Positions 1 through 8,349 of a stretch of 64,000 nucleotides of DNA are shown piece after piece. This DNA is from Pseudomonadota bacterium (GTDB taxonomy: Bacteria > Pseudomonadota > Gammaproteobacteria > Steroidobacterales > Steroidobacteraceae). The notes beneath the pieces are model-generated. The model was given only the letters and a program-made list of their open reading frames with translations, made no database searches and was not told where the DNA came from. The stretch's first letter is position 1; every line of letters starts with the position of its first letter. The DNA lies in contig JAEWAF010000070.1 of the NCBI GenBank assembly GCA_023391815.1, forward strand, positions 52,359 to 116,358, written 5' to 3'. The position numbers and the translations under genes are program-made.

Positions 1-141
1 CGGCGTCGCGACTGACTCGCGATACACAGCAGTCCGCTCAGTGCGATACACAAGGGGCCAAGCAAAGCGCGGGCGATCGAAGACCCATCGAGCGCAAGCG
101 ACGTTGACGACACGCGCGCCTGCGTCTGTGCCCGATCGAAC

Positions 142-660
142 TTGACACAGCGGGTACGCTTCCGGAAGTTAGCGCGCCCGCGTCGATGGAGCTTGTTCTT
201 GGAAGTCCGCATCGTTCAATTCCCCGAAACCCGAGTGGCCGTCGCCGAGCATCGCGGCCCGCCTGCGCTGGAATATGAAACGTCCAGGAAGCTGATCGAG
301 TGGCGCGTTCAACATCGCCTCTCGCCCGCCAACCATCGCACCTACGGTGTGCACTACACCGATCCCCACAGCGTGGCGCCAGCAGAGCACCGCGTGGATT
401 TTTGTGTGAGCTACGATCTGCCGGTCGAGCCCAATCCGCAGGACATCGTCGCGAAGATCATTCCCGCCAACCGCTGTGCCGTCGCGCGGCACCTCGGCTC
501 GCGCCGACACAACGCCGCCGCAGTTTATCTCTTTCGCGAATGGCTACCGGCCAGTGGCGAGCAGCCGGGCAATTTTCCGATCTTCTTCCACTACGTAAAC
601 GTCGGGCCGAACATTCAGGAAGAGGACATGATCACGGACGTTTATTTGCCGCTCAAGTGA
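142..660 (+). CDS. GyrI-like effector-binding domain protein, probably 5'-truncated AraC-type regulator
   Basis: The 172-residue product matches what I recognise as the GyrI-like small-molecule-binding domain usually found at the C-terminus of AraC-family regulators: 'FPETRVAVAEHRGPP' near the start, a central 'SPANHRTYGVHYTDP' and the terminal 'FFHYVNV...TDVYLPLK' block. No helix-turn-helix precedes it, and the first in-frame start is a TTG with no convincing ribosome-binding site. It is therefore either a stand-alone effector-binding protein or the surviving C-terminal half of a regulator that lost its DNA-binding domain. The domain itself looks intact. Family placement is fairly secure; whether it is expressed is not. 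Confidence 0.55.
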   Translation: MTQRVRFRKLARPRRWSLFLEVRIVQFPETRVAVAEHRGPPALEYETSRKLIEWRVQHRLSPANHRTYGVHYTDPHSVAPAEHRVDFCVSYDLPVEPNPQDIVAKIIPANRCAVARHLGSRRHNAAAVYLFREWLPASGEQPGNFPIFFHYVNVGPNIQEEDMITDVYLPLK

Positions 661-780
661 GCGGAAACTCGTCATCGCGCGCAGCCAGGCGCGTTCCCGG
701 CTAAACAGCAAAGATGATTTTTTGAATCGCACGCGCGCCAACGGGCGCGGTGCCGCGCTTCCCGCGCTCCAGCTCACCAC

Positions 781-819
781 GCTACAGACCTGTAGCGATA
801 CTAGATACAGACCTGTATC
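781..819 (+). promoter_or_regulatory. Tandem 16-bp palindromes (operator pair)
   Basis: Two perfect inverted repeats with identical cores lie just before the quinone oxidoreductase gene: GCTACAGACCTGTAGC at 781-796 and GATACAGACCTGTATC at 804-819. Both have arms of seven around AC, and their centres are 23 bp apart, about two helical turns. This is the layout of a cooperative repressor operator such as those of TetR-family proteins. No cognate repressor gene is adjacent, apart from the GyrI-domain fragment upstream. Confidence 0.7.
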
Positions 820-846
820 GTGTCAATGAACCCGTGGAGAGCAGCG

Positions 847-1803
847 ATGGCGACGATGTATGCGATTCAGCAGCAGGCCTGGGGCGGACCGGAGCAACTC
901 CGCCGCGTGGAACTAGGTCGGCCCACACCGTTGCCCACCGAAATTCTGGTTCGTATCGAAGCGGCGAGCGTGAATCCTGTCGATGTGTTCACTCGGGAGG
1001 GCAAGGCGTATATGCGAGCACTGAGTCTTCCGCATATCCCAGGCTGGGACATCGCGGGCGTCGTGGAGGCAGTCGGCTACGGCGTGACTCGCTTCAAGCC
1101 CGGCGACGAAGTGTTCGGCATGCCTTGGTTTCCGCGAGCTGCAGGCGCCTATGCCGAGTACGCGGTGGCTCCTTCACGCCATTTCGCACTCAAACCCGCT
1201 GAGCTCGATTTCGTGCATGCCGCGGCACTGCCGCTCGCGGGACTGACTGCCTGGCAAATGTTGGTCGACGTTGCCGAGTTGCGCTCGGGCATGCGAGTGC
1301 TGATCAATGGCGGCGCCGGCGGCGTCGGCCATCTGGCGATACAAATCGCCAAGTATTTAGGCGCGCACGTCATCACAACCGCGCGCGCCGAGAAACACGA
1401 GTTCTGCAAGAAGCTGGGAGCGGACGAGGTCATCGATTACACCGTTGCGCCGGTTCAAGAGCGCGTGTCGAACGTCGACGTGGTGATCGAGTTGGTCGGT
1501 GGCGAAACCTGCCTGGCGATGTTGCCCACGCTCCGCAAAGGCGGTTTGCTCGTCAGCGCTCAGGCGGCGTGGGCTCCGCAACTGCAAGCCGAAGCGGCCG
1601 CGAGAGGAGTCCGTGCAACGGCTTATCTTGTCGAGCCCGATGCCGAGGGTCTCGAGGCGCTTGCCGCCTTGGTGAAGATGGGTGAGCTGTCACCGCACGT
1701 GCAGGCGGTGTTTCCACTCGATCAAGTCGCGAGCGCGCACGCGTTGATCTCGCAGCGGCGCGTCACGGGCAAGCTCGTCCTCAGCGTTTGGGGACGAGAT
1801 TGA
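847..1803 (+). CDS. Zinc-free MDR-family NADP-dependent quinone oxidoreductase
   Basis: A 318-residue medium-chain dehydrogenase/reductase of the quinone oxidoreductase type, expected to use NADPH to reduce quinones or enones in the cytoplasm. The N-terminal GroES-like part carries 'SVNPVDVFTREG' and 'PGWDIAGVV'; the Rossmann half has the nucleotide motif GGAGGVG at about residues 155-161. The cysteine ligands of the structural-zinc lobe are absent, as is typical of the quinone-reductase branch. I chose the ATG at 847 because GGAGA sits about seven bases before it; in-frame GTG 820 and ATG 826 lie further upstream. The palindromes at 781-819 almost abut it, suggesting inducible repression. 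Confidence 0.85.
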   Translation: MATMYAIQQQAWGGPEQLRRVELGRPTPLPTEILVRIEAASVNPVDVFTREGKAYMRALSLPHIPGWDIAGVVEAVGYGVTRFKPGDEVFGMPWFPRAAGAYAEYAVAPSRHFALKPAELDFVHAAALPLAGLTAWQMLVDVAELRSGMRVLINGGAGGVGHLAIQIAKYLGAHVITTARAEKHEFCKKLGADEVIDYTVAPVQERVSNVDVVIELVGGETCLAMLPTLRKGGLLVSAQAAWAPQLQAEAAARGVRATAYLVEPDAEGLEALAALVKMGELSPHVQAVFPLDQVASAHALISQRRVTGKLVLSVWGRD

Positions 1804-1809
1804 ACGAGA

Positions 1810-2148
1810 TCAACGGAACGCGTTCAGCAATGCCTGGCGGACCGAATCGTTGACGAGCAGTTCCACGACCGCGACGAAAATAAAAGTCAGCCAAGCGAGC
1901 AGCGCCTCTCGCAGACGCCCGACGAAGAACCCGATGACAGCCATGATCGACGCGCAGATCGCGACGGTCAGACCGTCATGAGTTTCTCCGCCCATGGCGC
2001 CGCCCGCGAACAACCCCAGCCATGCAAACAACATGGCGAACGGACCGCGCTCGTATTCAGCTTCGTCGACCACGAGCTTCCCTGCGACGGCTTCAGAGTG
2101 GATGTTTGTTTTCGCCCTAGCTAAGCCGGGCTGGCGCCGGTTGAACAA
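1810..2148 (-). CDS. Small predicted membrane protein, unknown
   Basis: A 112-residue product with three likely membrane segments ('FAMLFAWLGLFAGGAMGG', 'AICASIMAVIGFFVGRL', 'LLAWLTFIFVAVVELLV') after a polar N-terminus. The longest version begins at a TTG; an internal GTG before the VDEAEYERG stretch is an alternative that keeps all the membrane segments. It converges on the quinone oxidoreductase gene with a gap of six bases. I do not recognise the family. The hydrophobic pattern and the filling of an otherwise empty gap are the only support. Confidence 0.4.
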   Translation of the reverse strand: MFNRRQPGLARAKTNIHSEAVAGKLVVDEAEYERGPFAMLFAWLGLFAGGAMGGETHDGLTVAICASIMAVIGFFVGRLREALLAWLTFIFVAVVELLVNDSVRQALLNAFR

Positions 2149-2320
2149 TGAGTACTTCCCCGCGAACGCGAGGATTGCTGCTCATCGAGCAACAATGCCC
2201 CCGGCGGCGCCGGATGGATTTTTTCCCGATCAGCCTCGACGCTGCCGAGCCGGCCGCATTCAGGAACAAGCCAGGATGAGGAACGTTTATTGGCCCTCCA
2301 GGCAATGCGAGGTCGTCGAC

Positions 2321-2674
2321 ATGCGGGAGCTGATCGAATTGGAAGAACGAGGATGGCGCGCGCTGTCGACGGAGGGCGACGCGAGCAAGAAGTTTTACGA
2401 GTCGGTGCTACGCGAGGATGCGGTCATGTTGTTTCCCGGCGGCCTGCGCATCGAAGGCCGAGCGCAGATTCTGGCATCGCTGGGCTCGCAACCCTGGAAA
2501 TCCTTTCGCATGGAAAACTCGCGAGTCATTCGCCTTTCAGCCGATGCCGCGGTCGTCGTCTACAAGGTTTACGCCGAACGCGAAGGCAGTCCGCCGTATG
2601 TAGCATTGATCAGCAGCACGTACGCACGGGACCAGTCGTGGCGGCTTGCGCTTCATCAGCAGACCCCCGAGTGA
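2321..2674 (+). CDS. SnoaL/DUF4440-like NTF2-fold protein
   Basis: A 117-residue protein that reads like a DUF4440/NTF2-fold small domain: an N-terminal helix with 'LIELEERGWRALS', the loop 'FYESVLREDAVMLFPGG', 'IEGRAQILASL' and a final beta-sheet region ending 'WRLALHQQTPE'. Such domains bind small hydrophobic ligands or form the pocket of a small enzyme; no specific activity can be named. ATG 2321 is chosen because GAGG is eight bases upstream. An in-frame ATG at 2276 would add 15 residues with no family resemblance. Confidence 0.7.
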   Translation: MRELIELEERGWRALSTEGDASKKFYESVLREDAVMLFPGGLRIEGRAQILASLGSQPWKSFRMENSRVIRLSADAAVVVYKVYAEREGSPPYVALISSTYARDQSWRLALHQQTPE

Positions 2675-2681
2675 GCCAGCG

Positions 2682-3059
2682 CTACGGCTCGTCGTACTCC
2701 AGTACGATCTTCCCACCGGGCGCGAGCCAGGGTTCGAGTATGCGACGTGCCAGTGACGGATCGCGGTGAAAGAGGCCGACTCGCACAGCGAAGATCTTGT
2801 CGAATCTGCGGCGGCCCGGATCGAATGTCAGCACATCGACAACGTGGAACTCGGCTTTACCGGCCTCGACGTGCTGACGATTCCGGCGCGTCGCCGCCGT
2901 AATCATTTTCTTGGATTTATCGATGGCAACCAGCCGGCCGGTGCGCAGCCGCTCGCACACGAAACTCGCCGCCACGCCATGACCGCAACCGATTTCCAGG
3001 ACTCGGTCGTCCGCCTGGATTCGCATTCGCTCGACGATCGATCTCAGGCGGTCGCTCAT
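2682..3059 (-). CDS. Small class I SAM-dependent methyltransferase
   Basis: A 125-residue Rossmann-fold methyltransferase. Motif I is 'VLEIGCGHG' at residues 19-27, the acidic end of strand 2 is 'VAIDKS', and motif II-like 'FHVVDVLTFD' follows. It ends soon after 'PGGKIVLEY', so it holds the SAM-binding core but lacks most of a substrate cap and is shorter than the usual 200 or more residues. Substrate unknown. It converges with the NTF2-like gene and lies 11 bases downstream of the ABC permease on the same strand, so it may be co-transcribed with the transporter. Confidence 0.75.
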   Translation of the reverse strand: MSDRLRSIVERMRIQADDRVLEIGCGHGVAASFVCERLRTGRLVAIDKSKKMITAATRRNRQHVEAGKAEFHVVDVLTFDPGRRRFDKIFAVRVGLFHRDPSLARRILEPWLAPGGKIVLEYDEP

Positions 3060-3070
3060 GGAACTTGCGA

Positions 3071-3895
3071 TTACTCGCGCGTGCCGACGCCCCGATGCAG
3101 CAGATACACGCAGCTGGCATACAACACGACCGCGGCGCCGATCATGATCGTATAGGCCAGCTCCACCCTCACATCCGACACGCCCAGGAATCCGTAGCGG
3201 AACGCGTTCACCATATAAAGAATCGGATTGGCGTGGGAGATGCCCTGCGCCCAGCCGGGCAGCAGCTTGATCGTATAGAACACGCCGCCCAGATAGGTCA
3301 GCGGCGTCAGCACGAAGGTCGGGATGAAGGAAATCTGATCGAAGTTCTTGGCGAAGATGGCGTTGATCATGCCGGCCAGCGCGAACACGATCGAGCTGAG
3401 CATCACCGCCGAGATCACCACTGCGATGCTGTGAATCTTCAGGTGCGTGAAGATCAACGTGATCGCCGTGACCACCCCGCCGACGATCATGCCGCGAACG
3501 ATGCCGCCGACCATGTAACCGCCCACGATCAGCCAGCCGGGCAACGGCGACACCAGCAGCTCCTCGATGTGCTTACCGAACTTCGCGCCGAAGAACGACG
3601 ACACGACGTTGCCGTAAGAGTTCGTGATCACGGACATCATGATCAGGCCGGGCGCGATGTACTGAATGTATGTGTAGCCGCCCATGTCGCCGATGCGACC
3701 GCCGATCAGGCTGCCGAAGATGATGAAATACAGCGTCGCGGTGATCGCGGGCGGGACGATGGTCTGGCCCCAGATGCGAATGATGCGATTGAACTCGCGG
3801 ATGACGATGGTGTTGAAACCGACGATGTTTGTTTTCAACAGCATGGGTTGCTGCACGCTCGGCGCGAGACTGGAAGTTTCGACGGCTTTATCCAT
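3071..3895 (-). CDS. yadH: ABC-2 type transporter permease (YadH-like)
   Basis: A 274-residue inner-membrane permease of the ABC-2 exporter class. After a cytoplasmic N-terminus containing 'REFNRIIRIWGQTIVPPAI' there are about six hydrophobic segments, with the family-typical 'RYGFLGVSDVRVELAY' near the C-terminus. Length and order match YadH. Its start overlaps the end of the ATPase gene by eight bases, a translationally coupled pair. Exported substrate unknown; the gene symbol is by family resemblance. Confidence 0.85.
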   Translation of the reverse strand: MDKAVETSSLAPSVQQPMLLKTNIVGFNTIVIREFNRIIRIWGQTIVPPAITATLYFIIFGSLIGGRIGDMGGYTYIQYIAPGLIMMSVITNSYGNVVSSFFGAKFGKHIEELLVSPLPGWLIVGGYMVGGIVRGMIVGGVVTAITLIFTHLKIHSIAVVISAVMLSSIVFALAGMINAIFAKNFDQISFIPTFVLTPLTYLGGVFYTIKLLPGWAQGISHANPILYMVNAFRYGFLGVSDVRVELAYTIMIGAAVVLYASCVYLLHRGVGTRE

Positions 3896-4814
3896 GGGCG
3901 GCCTCTTTCTGATTCACCAGCCGCATGAACAGCTCTTCCAGTCGGTTGGTCTTGTTGCGCATCGACAGCACTTCGATGCCGGACGCGGACAGTTGCGAGA
4001 AAATGTCGTTCAGACTCTGATCCTTGGAGACCTCGATCTCCAGGGAATGATCGTCCGGCATGCTCACTGAATAACCCGGCAGCGACGGCGGCGCCGCGAT
4101 CGGATTGCGCAGGTTGAACACGAACACCTCGGTCTGCAGTTTACGCAGCACGCGGCTCATGCGGTCGTTCTCGATGATGCGGCCCTTGTCGATGATGGCG
4201 ACGTGGCGGCAGAGATTCTCGGCTTCCTCGAGATAGTGCGTGGTCAGAATGATGGTCGTTCCGGCGGCGTTGATGTCCCGCATGAACGTCCACATGGTGC
4301 GCCGTACTTCGATATCCACGCCGGCGGTGGGCTCATCCAGGATCAGCAAGCGGGGCTCATGCATCAACGCGCGGGCGATCATCAAACGGCGCTTCATGCC
4401 GCCGGACAAGGTGCGCGACACCGCGTTCCGCTTTTCCCACAACTGCAATGCAGTCAGATATTTTTCCAGGCGCTGAGACGCGACATGTCGGGGAATGCCG
4501 TAGAAGCCAGCCTGGTTCAGGAGGATCGTCGTGACTGTTTCAAACTGGTTAAAGTTGATCTCTTGAGGCACCAGACCGATGCAGGACTTGGCGACCGCGA
4601 GCTCGGTGTCGATGTCGTGGCCGAACACCTGAACTTTGCCGCTGGTCTTGTTGACCAACGAGGTAACGATGCCGATAGCGGTGGTCTTGCCTGCGCCGTT
4701 CGGGCCAAGCAATGCGAAGAAGTCACCCTCTTCCACCGCCAGGTCGATGCCCTTTAAAGCCTGAACGCCGTTCTTGTAGGTCTTCGTGAGCTGCTGGAAG
4801 GTCAGTGCTTGCAT
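3888..4814 (-). CDS. yadG: ABC transporter ATP-binding protein (YadG-like)
   Basis: A 308-residue ATPase partner of the adjacent ABC-2 permease. Walker A is GPNGAGKTT (37-45), the signature is LSGGM (135-139) and Walker B is LLILDE (155-160), followed by a D-loop and the H-loop in 'LTTHYLEEAENL'. A C-terminal extension of about 90 residues, with 'LSASGIEVLSMRNKTNRLEELF', resembles the regulatory tail of YadG. The ATG at 4814 gives the normal N-terminus 'MQALTFQQLTKTY'; an upstream start would add twelve residues not seen in the family. The operon continues into the permease and possibly the methyltransferase. Confidence 0.9.
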   Translation of the reverse strand: MQALTFQQLTKTYKNGVQALKGIDLAVEEGDFFALLGPNGAGKTTAIGIVTSLVNKTSGKVQVFGHDIDTELAVAKSCIGLVPQEINFNQFETVTTILLNQAGFYGIPRHVASQRLEKYLTALQLWEKRNAVSRTLSGGMKRRLMIARALMHEPRLLILDEPTAGVDIEVRRTMWTFMRDINAAGTTIILTTHYLEEAENLCRHVAIIDKGRIIENDRMSRVLRKLQTEVFVFNLRNPIAAPPSLPGYSVSMPDDHSLEIEVSKDQSLNDIFSQLSASGIEVLSMRNKTNRLEELFMRLVNQKEAAHG

Positions 4815-5060
4815 GGCGCCTTCGGACCGCCCAGGGGGCGGCGATGACATTGATCGGAGTGGAAAAAGTGGCTGCGAAGGGTATCGATCCGGCGCTGCCC
4901 CAGCAAGGCGCGGGCGGTCACCAATGTCGTGCCTGCGACGAACTGCTGAAACGACCGACGTGTCGATCGGCCGACAGGGGGCTCATTTTTCGCCGTCAGG
5001 GCCGCTTGACGGCACGATTTCAGGGCGCATCATGACGGCCTTGCGATAACGCAACTCAGC

Positions 5061-6716
5061 ATGTACACGAGCTTTTTTGGCCTGGGCGAGAAGCCCTTCG
5101 CGATCACTCCCGACCCGCGTTACCTCTTCATGAGCGAGCGGCACGCGGAGGCGCTCGCGCATCTTTTGTACGGTATTACCGAGGCCGGCGGCTTCATTCA
5201 GCTGACCGGCGAGGTCGGCACCGGCAAGACCACCATCGTGCGCTCGCTGCTCGAGCGCATGCCGGGCCATGCCGACGTGGCTGTCATCCTCAATCCCCAA
5301 TTAACGCCGGTTGAATTTGTACTGACGATTTGCGAAGAGCTGGGCATCTTCATGCGGGACGAGGACGCCACCAGCATCAAGGACCTGGTGGATCTGCTGA
5401 ATCGTCGTCTGCTCGAAGCCAATGCCAAGGGTCGCCGCATCGTGGTGATCGTGGACGAGGCGCAGAACCTGATGCCCGCGACGCTCGAGCAAGTGCGCCT
5501 GTTGACCAACCTGGAGACCGCTTCGAAAAAGCTGCTGCAGATCATCCTGATCGGTCAGCCCGAGTTGCGTGAATTGTTGGATCGCGTCGAGCTTCGGCAG
5601 CTCGCTCAACGCATCACCGGTCGTTATCACCTCGCGCCGTTGTCTCGAAGCGAGACGGCGTCGTATGTGAATCATCGACTCAAAGTCGCCGGCGCGCAGG
5701 GTGAGATTTTCAGCAGCTCGGCGTTGCGCGAGGTACATCGCCTGAGCGGCGGCGTGCCACGAATCATCAATGTGATTTGCGATCGCGCGCTGCTCGGCGC
5801 GTTCACGCAAGAACAGCATCGCATCGGGCCGGGAATGATTCGTGAGGCCGCGAGCGAAGTGTACGGTCGATCGTTCAATCCGCCGTGGATGAAGTTGCTC
5901 GTCGGCTCGGCGGCAACCATCGCCGTGGCGGGCCTGGCCCTCGGGGGTTGGCAACTCGCTCGAACGTCCGACGCTGAAGAGCCCGTCGCCGTCGCTGCCA
6001 CGCCGCCAGTTGTCGTGGACCCCGCGCCGGTGCAGGTCGCACAAGCCGAGCCGACGTTGCCGCCCGCACCACCGCGTCCTCAGGACGTGGCCGAAGTGTT
6101 GGTCGAAAAGGTCGGCATGACGAACACTGAAAGCGCGTTCGGGCAACTGTTCGCGCTGTGGGGCGCAAAGTTCACTCCCAAAGGGGGCCGGCCGTGCGAC
6201 CAGGCGAGCAAACAAGGGCTCGCGTGCGTGTATCAGCAAGGCACCTGGGGCCAACTGCGCACGTTGAATCGTCCCGCGATCCTCACGTTGATCGACGAGG
6301 ACAGCAATGCGCACCAGGTGGTGGTGTCCGGCCTGGTGGGCGACACCGCCAAGATCAACCTGCCGGATGAAACGAGGATGGTGTCGATCGCGTCGTTGTC
6401 ACGACTTTGGTACGGCGATTATCTGGTGCTGTGGCGGCCGCAACTCGGCTCGTCGCGTCCGCTCTCGGCCGGCATGCAAGGCGACGGCGTGCGCTGGCTG
6501 CGCACCAAGCTCAACTCTGTCGCTGGCAAGCTGGAAGGTGAGCCGGCGAGCGACTACTACGATGAGGACCTGGTGAAAATGGTCGAGGACTTTCAGCGCC
6601 AGTATCGCTTGAACGTCGACGGCATCGCCGGCGTGCAGACCCAGATCGTGCTGGACTCGCTCGGCAACACGCCCGGCACGCCGGTGCTGGTGGCTCAGGC
6701 TCGGGGCACGAGCTGA
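5061..6716 (+). CDS. gspA: ExeA/GspA-type AAA ATPase with peptidoglycan-binding domain
   Basis: A 551-residue inner-membrane ATPase of the ExeA/GspA family, which in type II secretion systems helps place the outer-membrane secretin through the peptidoglycan. The AAA domain has Walker A GEVGTGKTT (50-58) and Walker B 'IVVIVDEAQNL' (127-137). One membrane segment follows at about 277-298, then a Pro/Ala/Val linker, a C39-peptidase-like region near 'CDQASKQGLACVY', and a C-terminal peptidoglycan-binding repeat ('DLVKMVEDFQRQYRLNVDG'). It overlaps gspB at TGATG. No other gsp genes are in the window, so its secretin partner must be elsewhere. Confidence 0.88.
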   Translation: MYTSFFGLGEKPFAITPDPRYLFMSERHAEALAHLLYGITEAGGFIQLTGEVGTGKTTIVRSLLERMPGHADVAVILNPQLTPVEFVLTICEELGIFMRDEDATSIKDLVDLLNRRLLEANAKGRRIVVIVDEAQNLMPATLEQVRLLTNLETASKKLLQIILIGQPELRELLDRVELRQLAQRITGRYHLAPLSRSETASYVNHRLKVAGAQGEIFSSSALREVHRLSGGVPRIINVICDRALLGAFTQEQHRIGPGMIREAASEVYGRSFNPPWMKLLVGSAATIAVAGLALGGWQLARTSDAEEPVAVAATPPVVVDPAPVQVAQAEPTLPPAPPRPQDVAEVLVEKVGMTNTESAFGQLFALWGAKFTPKGGRPCDQASKQGLACVYQQGTWGQLRTLNRPAILTLIDEDSNAHQVVVSGLVGDTAKINLPDETRMVSIASLSRLWYGDYLVLWRPQLGSSRPLSAGMQGDGVRWLRTKLNSVAGKLEGEPASDYYDEDLVKMVEDFQRQYRLNVDGIAGVQTQIVLDSLGNTPGTPVLVAQARGTS

Positions 6717-7537
6717 TGAGCTTCATTCTCGATGCCTTGAAAAAATCGGAGAACGAGCGGCAGCGTCAGGTCGGTCCGTCGTTGGCGGATGTGCGTGTGG
6801 TGCGGCGGAGTGCCGAGCGTCCATGGTGGGTGGTCGCGGTCGCGGCGCTGCTCGTCGTGAATCTCGGTGTGTTGCTGGTCGTCCTGCTTCGTGATGGCGA
6901 TGCAAAGCCCGCGCAACCGGCTCAGGCCGCGCCGGCTCCGGTGCAAGCCGCACCTCCAGCGCAGCAAAGTTATAACGCTCCGCCTCAGCAGAACTACGCT
7001 CAGCCGGCACCCGCTCCGGCCCAGCAGTATCAGTATCAGCAGCGACAACAACAGAACTATCAGCAGACGGTGCCCACCGATCCGTCGGTGCGCTCGCTCG
7101 CGGACGAAGCCAGCGGATACGGTGAAGGCTATCCAGACGATCCCGCGAATTCACATCTCGCCGGCGCGGCCGCCGTGCCCGAAGGTCCGCCGATGGTTCG
7201 TCAGATTCAGCCGCCTTCAGTCGCGCCGCTGCCGTCGGGCGCAGTGTTCGAAGCGAAACAAGCCGCGAATGCCCCGGCCCCGGGCACCGGCGCGATGGTC
7301 GGGAATGAAGCATTGCCGACCCTCGACGATCTGGCCTCGACCGGCACCAATCTTCCCGAGCTGCACCTGGACATCCACGTGCATTCCCAAAAGCCCGCCG
7401 AGCGCTTCGTGTTCGTGAACATGCGGAAGTACCTGGAAGGCGAAGCCCTCAAGGAAGGTCCGACGGTGGAGCGCATCACCCCGGAAGGAGTCGTTCTGAA
7501 TCAGCGCGGCCTGCGGTTCCTGCTGCCGAGGCAATGA
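6716..7537 (+). CDS. gspB: General secretion pathway protein B
   Basis: A 273-residue partner of GspA. The N-terminus 'MSFILDALKKSENERQR' is the hallmark of GspB/ExeB. A single transmembrane segment lies at about 37-58, followed by a long Gln/Pro/Ala-rich periplasmic linker with repeated Q-Y motifs. The C-terminal T2SSB domain spans 'LPELHLDIHVHSQKPAERF' to 'VVLNQRGLRFLLPRQ'. The ATG overlaps the gspA stop by one base, so the two are translated as a coupled pair and probably form the GspAB inner-membrane complex. Confidence 0.88.
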   Translation: MSFILDALKKSENERQRQVGPSLADVRVVRRSAERPWWVVAVAALLVVNLGVLLVVLLRDGDAKPAQPAQAAPAPVQAAPPAQQSYNAPPQQNYAQPAPAPAQQYQYQQRQQQNYQQTVPTDPSVRSLADEASGYGEGYPDDPANSHLAGAAAVPEGPPMVRQIQPPSVAPLPSGAVFEAKQAANAPAPGTGAMVGNEALPTLDDLASTGTNLPELHLDIHVHSQKPAERFVFVNMRKYLEGEALKEGPTVERITPEGVVLNQRGLRFLLPRQ

Positions 7538-7563
7538 GTTCGATCTAGACACGAATTTAATCG

Positions 7564-7578
7564 TTGACACTGTGTCAA
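7564..7578 (+). promoter_or_regulatory. Palindromic operator before tetR
   Basis: TTGACACTGTGTCAA is a perfect 15-bp inverted repeat (arms of seven, centre T) 21 bases before the tetR start codon. It includes a TTGACA that could act as a -35 element, so a bound repressor would block the promoter. A related, less regular version (TTGACACTTGTCTAA) lies at 8284-8298 before the efflux genes. Confidence 0.65.
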
Positions 7579-7599
7579 TGGCGCGCGCACCATAGCGCC

Positions 7600-8259
7600 A
7601 TGTCCTACATCGCCGACCGCCGTCAGGAAGAAAAAGACCGCCGACGCAACGAAATCGTCGACGCGGCCGAGAGCCTGTACCGGGAGACCGGTTGGGACGC
7701 CGTGACCATGGACGGCGTCGCACGTAAGGCTCGCCTAAGTCGAGCTCTGGTATACGTCTACTTCAAGGACAAGAGCGAACTGCTGCTGGCTATCACCGAG
7801 CGCGCCATGGAAGTACTGCGCACCAGGTTCGAGGAAGCCAGCGCGCGCGCTCGTACCGGCATCGATCAGATTGAAGCCATGGGTCGTGCATATATGGCGT
7901 TTGGCCTGGAATTTCCACACTATTTTGACGCCTGCTCGCGTCTTGAGCAGCGCGCCACCGACGCCGCCGAACAAGGCTCGACCGAAGCCGCCGTGCTGGG
8001 CACGGGGCGCAAGGTCCACGACGTCGTGGTCGCATCGCTCGAAGCGGGGCAGCGGGACGGCAGCATCCGCGCCGATATCGGCGATCTGCAGGTAACTTCG
8101 CGAGTGCTGTGGGGTTTTACCCATGGCCTGACACAGATCGCGATCACCAAGGCGCGACCGCTGGCCGAGGCCGGCATCAGCGTCACGCAACTGACTCAGC
8201 AAGCCATCGCCATGATTCGCTACACACTGGCCGGTAAGCCACCGTCATTGGCCGATTAG
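7600..8259 (+). CDS. TetR/AcrR-family repressor of the efflux operon
   Basis: A 219-residue TetR-family regulator. The N-terminal helix-turn-helix runs through 'IVDAAESLYRETGWDAVTM', 'VARKARLSRALVYVYFKDK' and 'ELLLAITERAM'; the rest is the variable ligand-binding helical domain, including 'YFDACSRLEQRA'. ATG 7600 is chosen because upstream in-frame starts would run through the palindrome at 7564-7578. It is followed by tolC, adaptor and RND genes in the same direction, which it very likely represses, as AcrR does for acrAB. Confidence 0.88.
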   Translation: MSYIADRRQEEKDRRRNEIVDAAESLYRETGWDAVTMDGVARKARLSRALVYVYFKDKSELLLAITERAMEVLRTRFEEASARARTGIDQIEAMGRAYMAFGLEFPHYFDACSRLEQRATDAAEQGSTEAAVLGTGRKVHDVVVASLEAGQRDGSIRADIGDLQVTSRVLWGFTHGLTQIAITKARPLAEAGISVTQLTQQAIAMIRYTLAGKPPSLAD

Positions 8260-8283
8260 CGCTGGTTTTTATTTGAGCATTTT

Positions 8284-8298
8284 TTGACACTTGTCTAA
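8284..8298 (+). promoter_or_regulatory. Imperfect second copy of the TetR-type operator
   Basis: TTGACACTTGTCTAA, 52 bases before the tolC-family start, repeats the first eight bases of the site at 7564-7578 and keeps a TGACA/TGTC dyad. Its position in the gap between tetR and the efflux genes fits an operator for the downstream promoter. Confidence 0.45.
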
Positions 8299-8349
8299 CG
8301 ACTGAACAGCTGTGGCAACCGACACGGACGGCCACGAAAGGGATCGATC

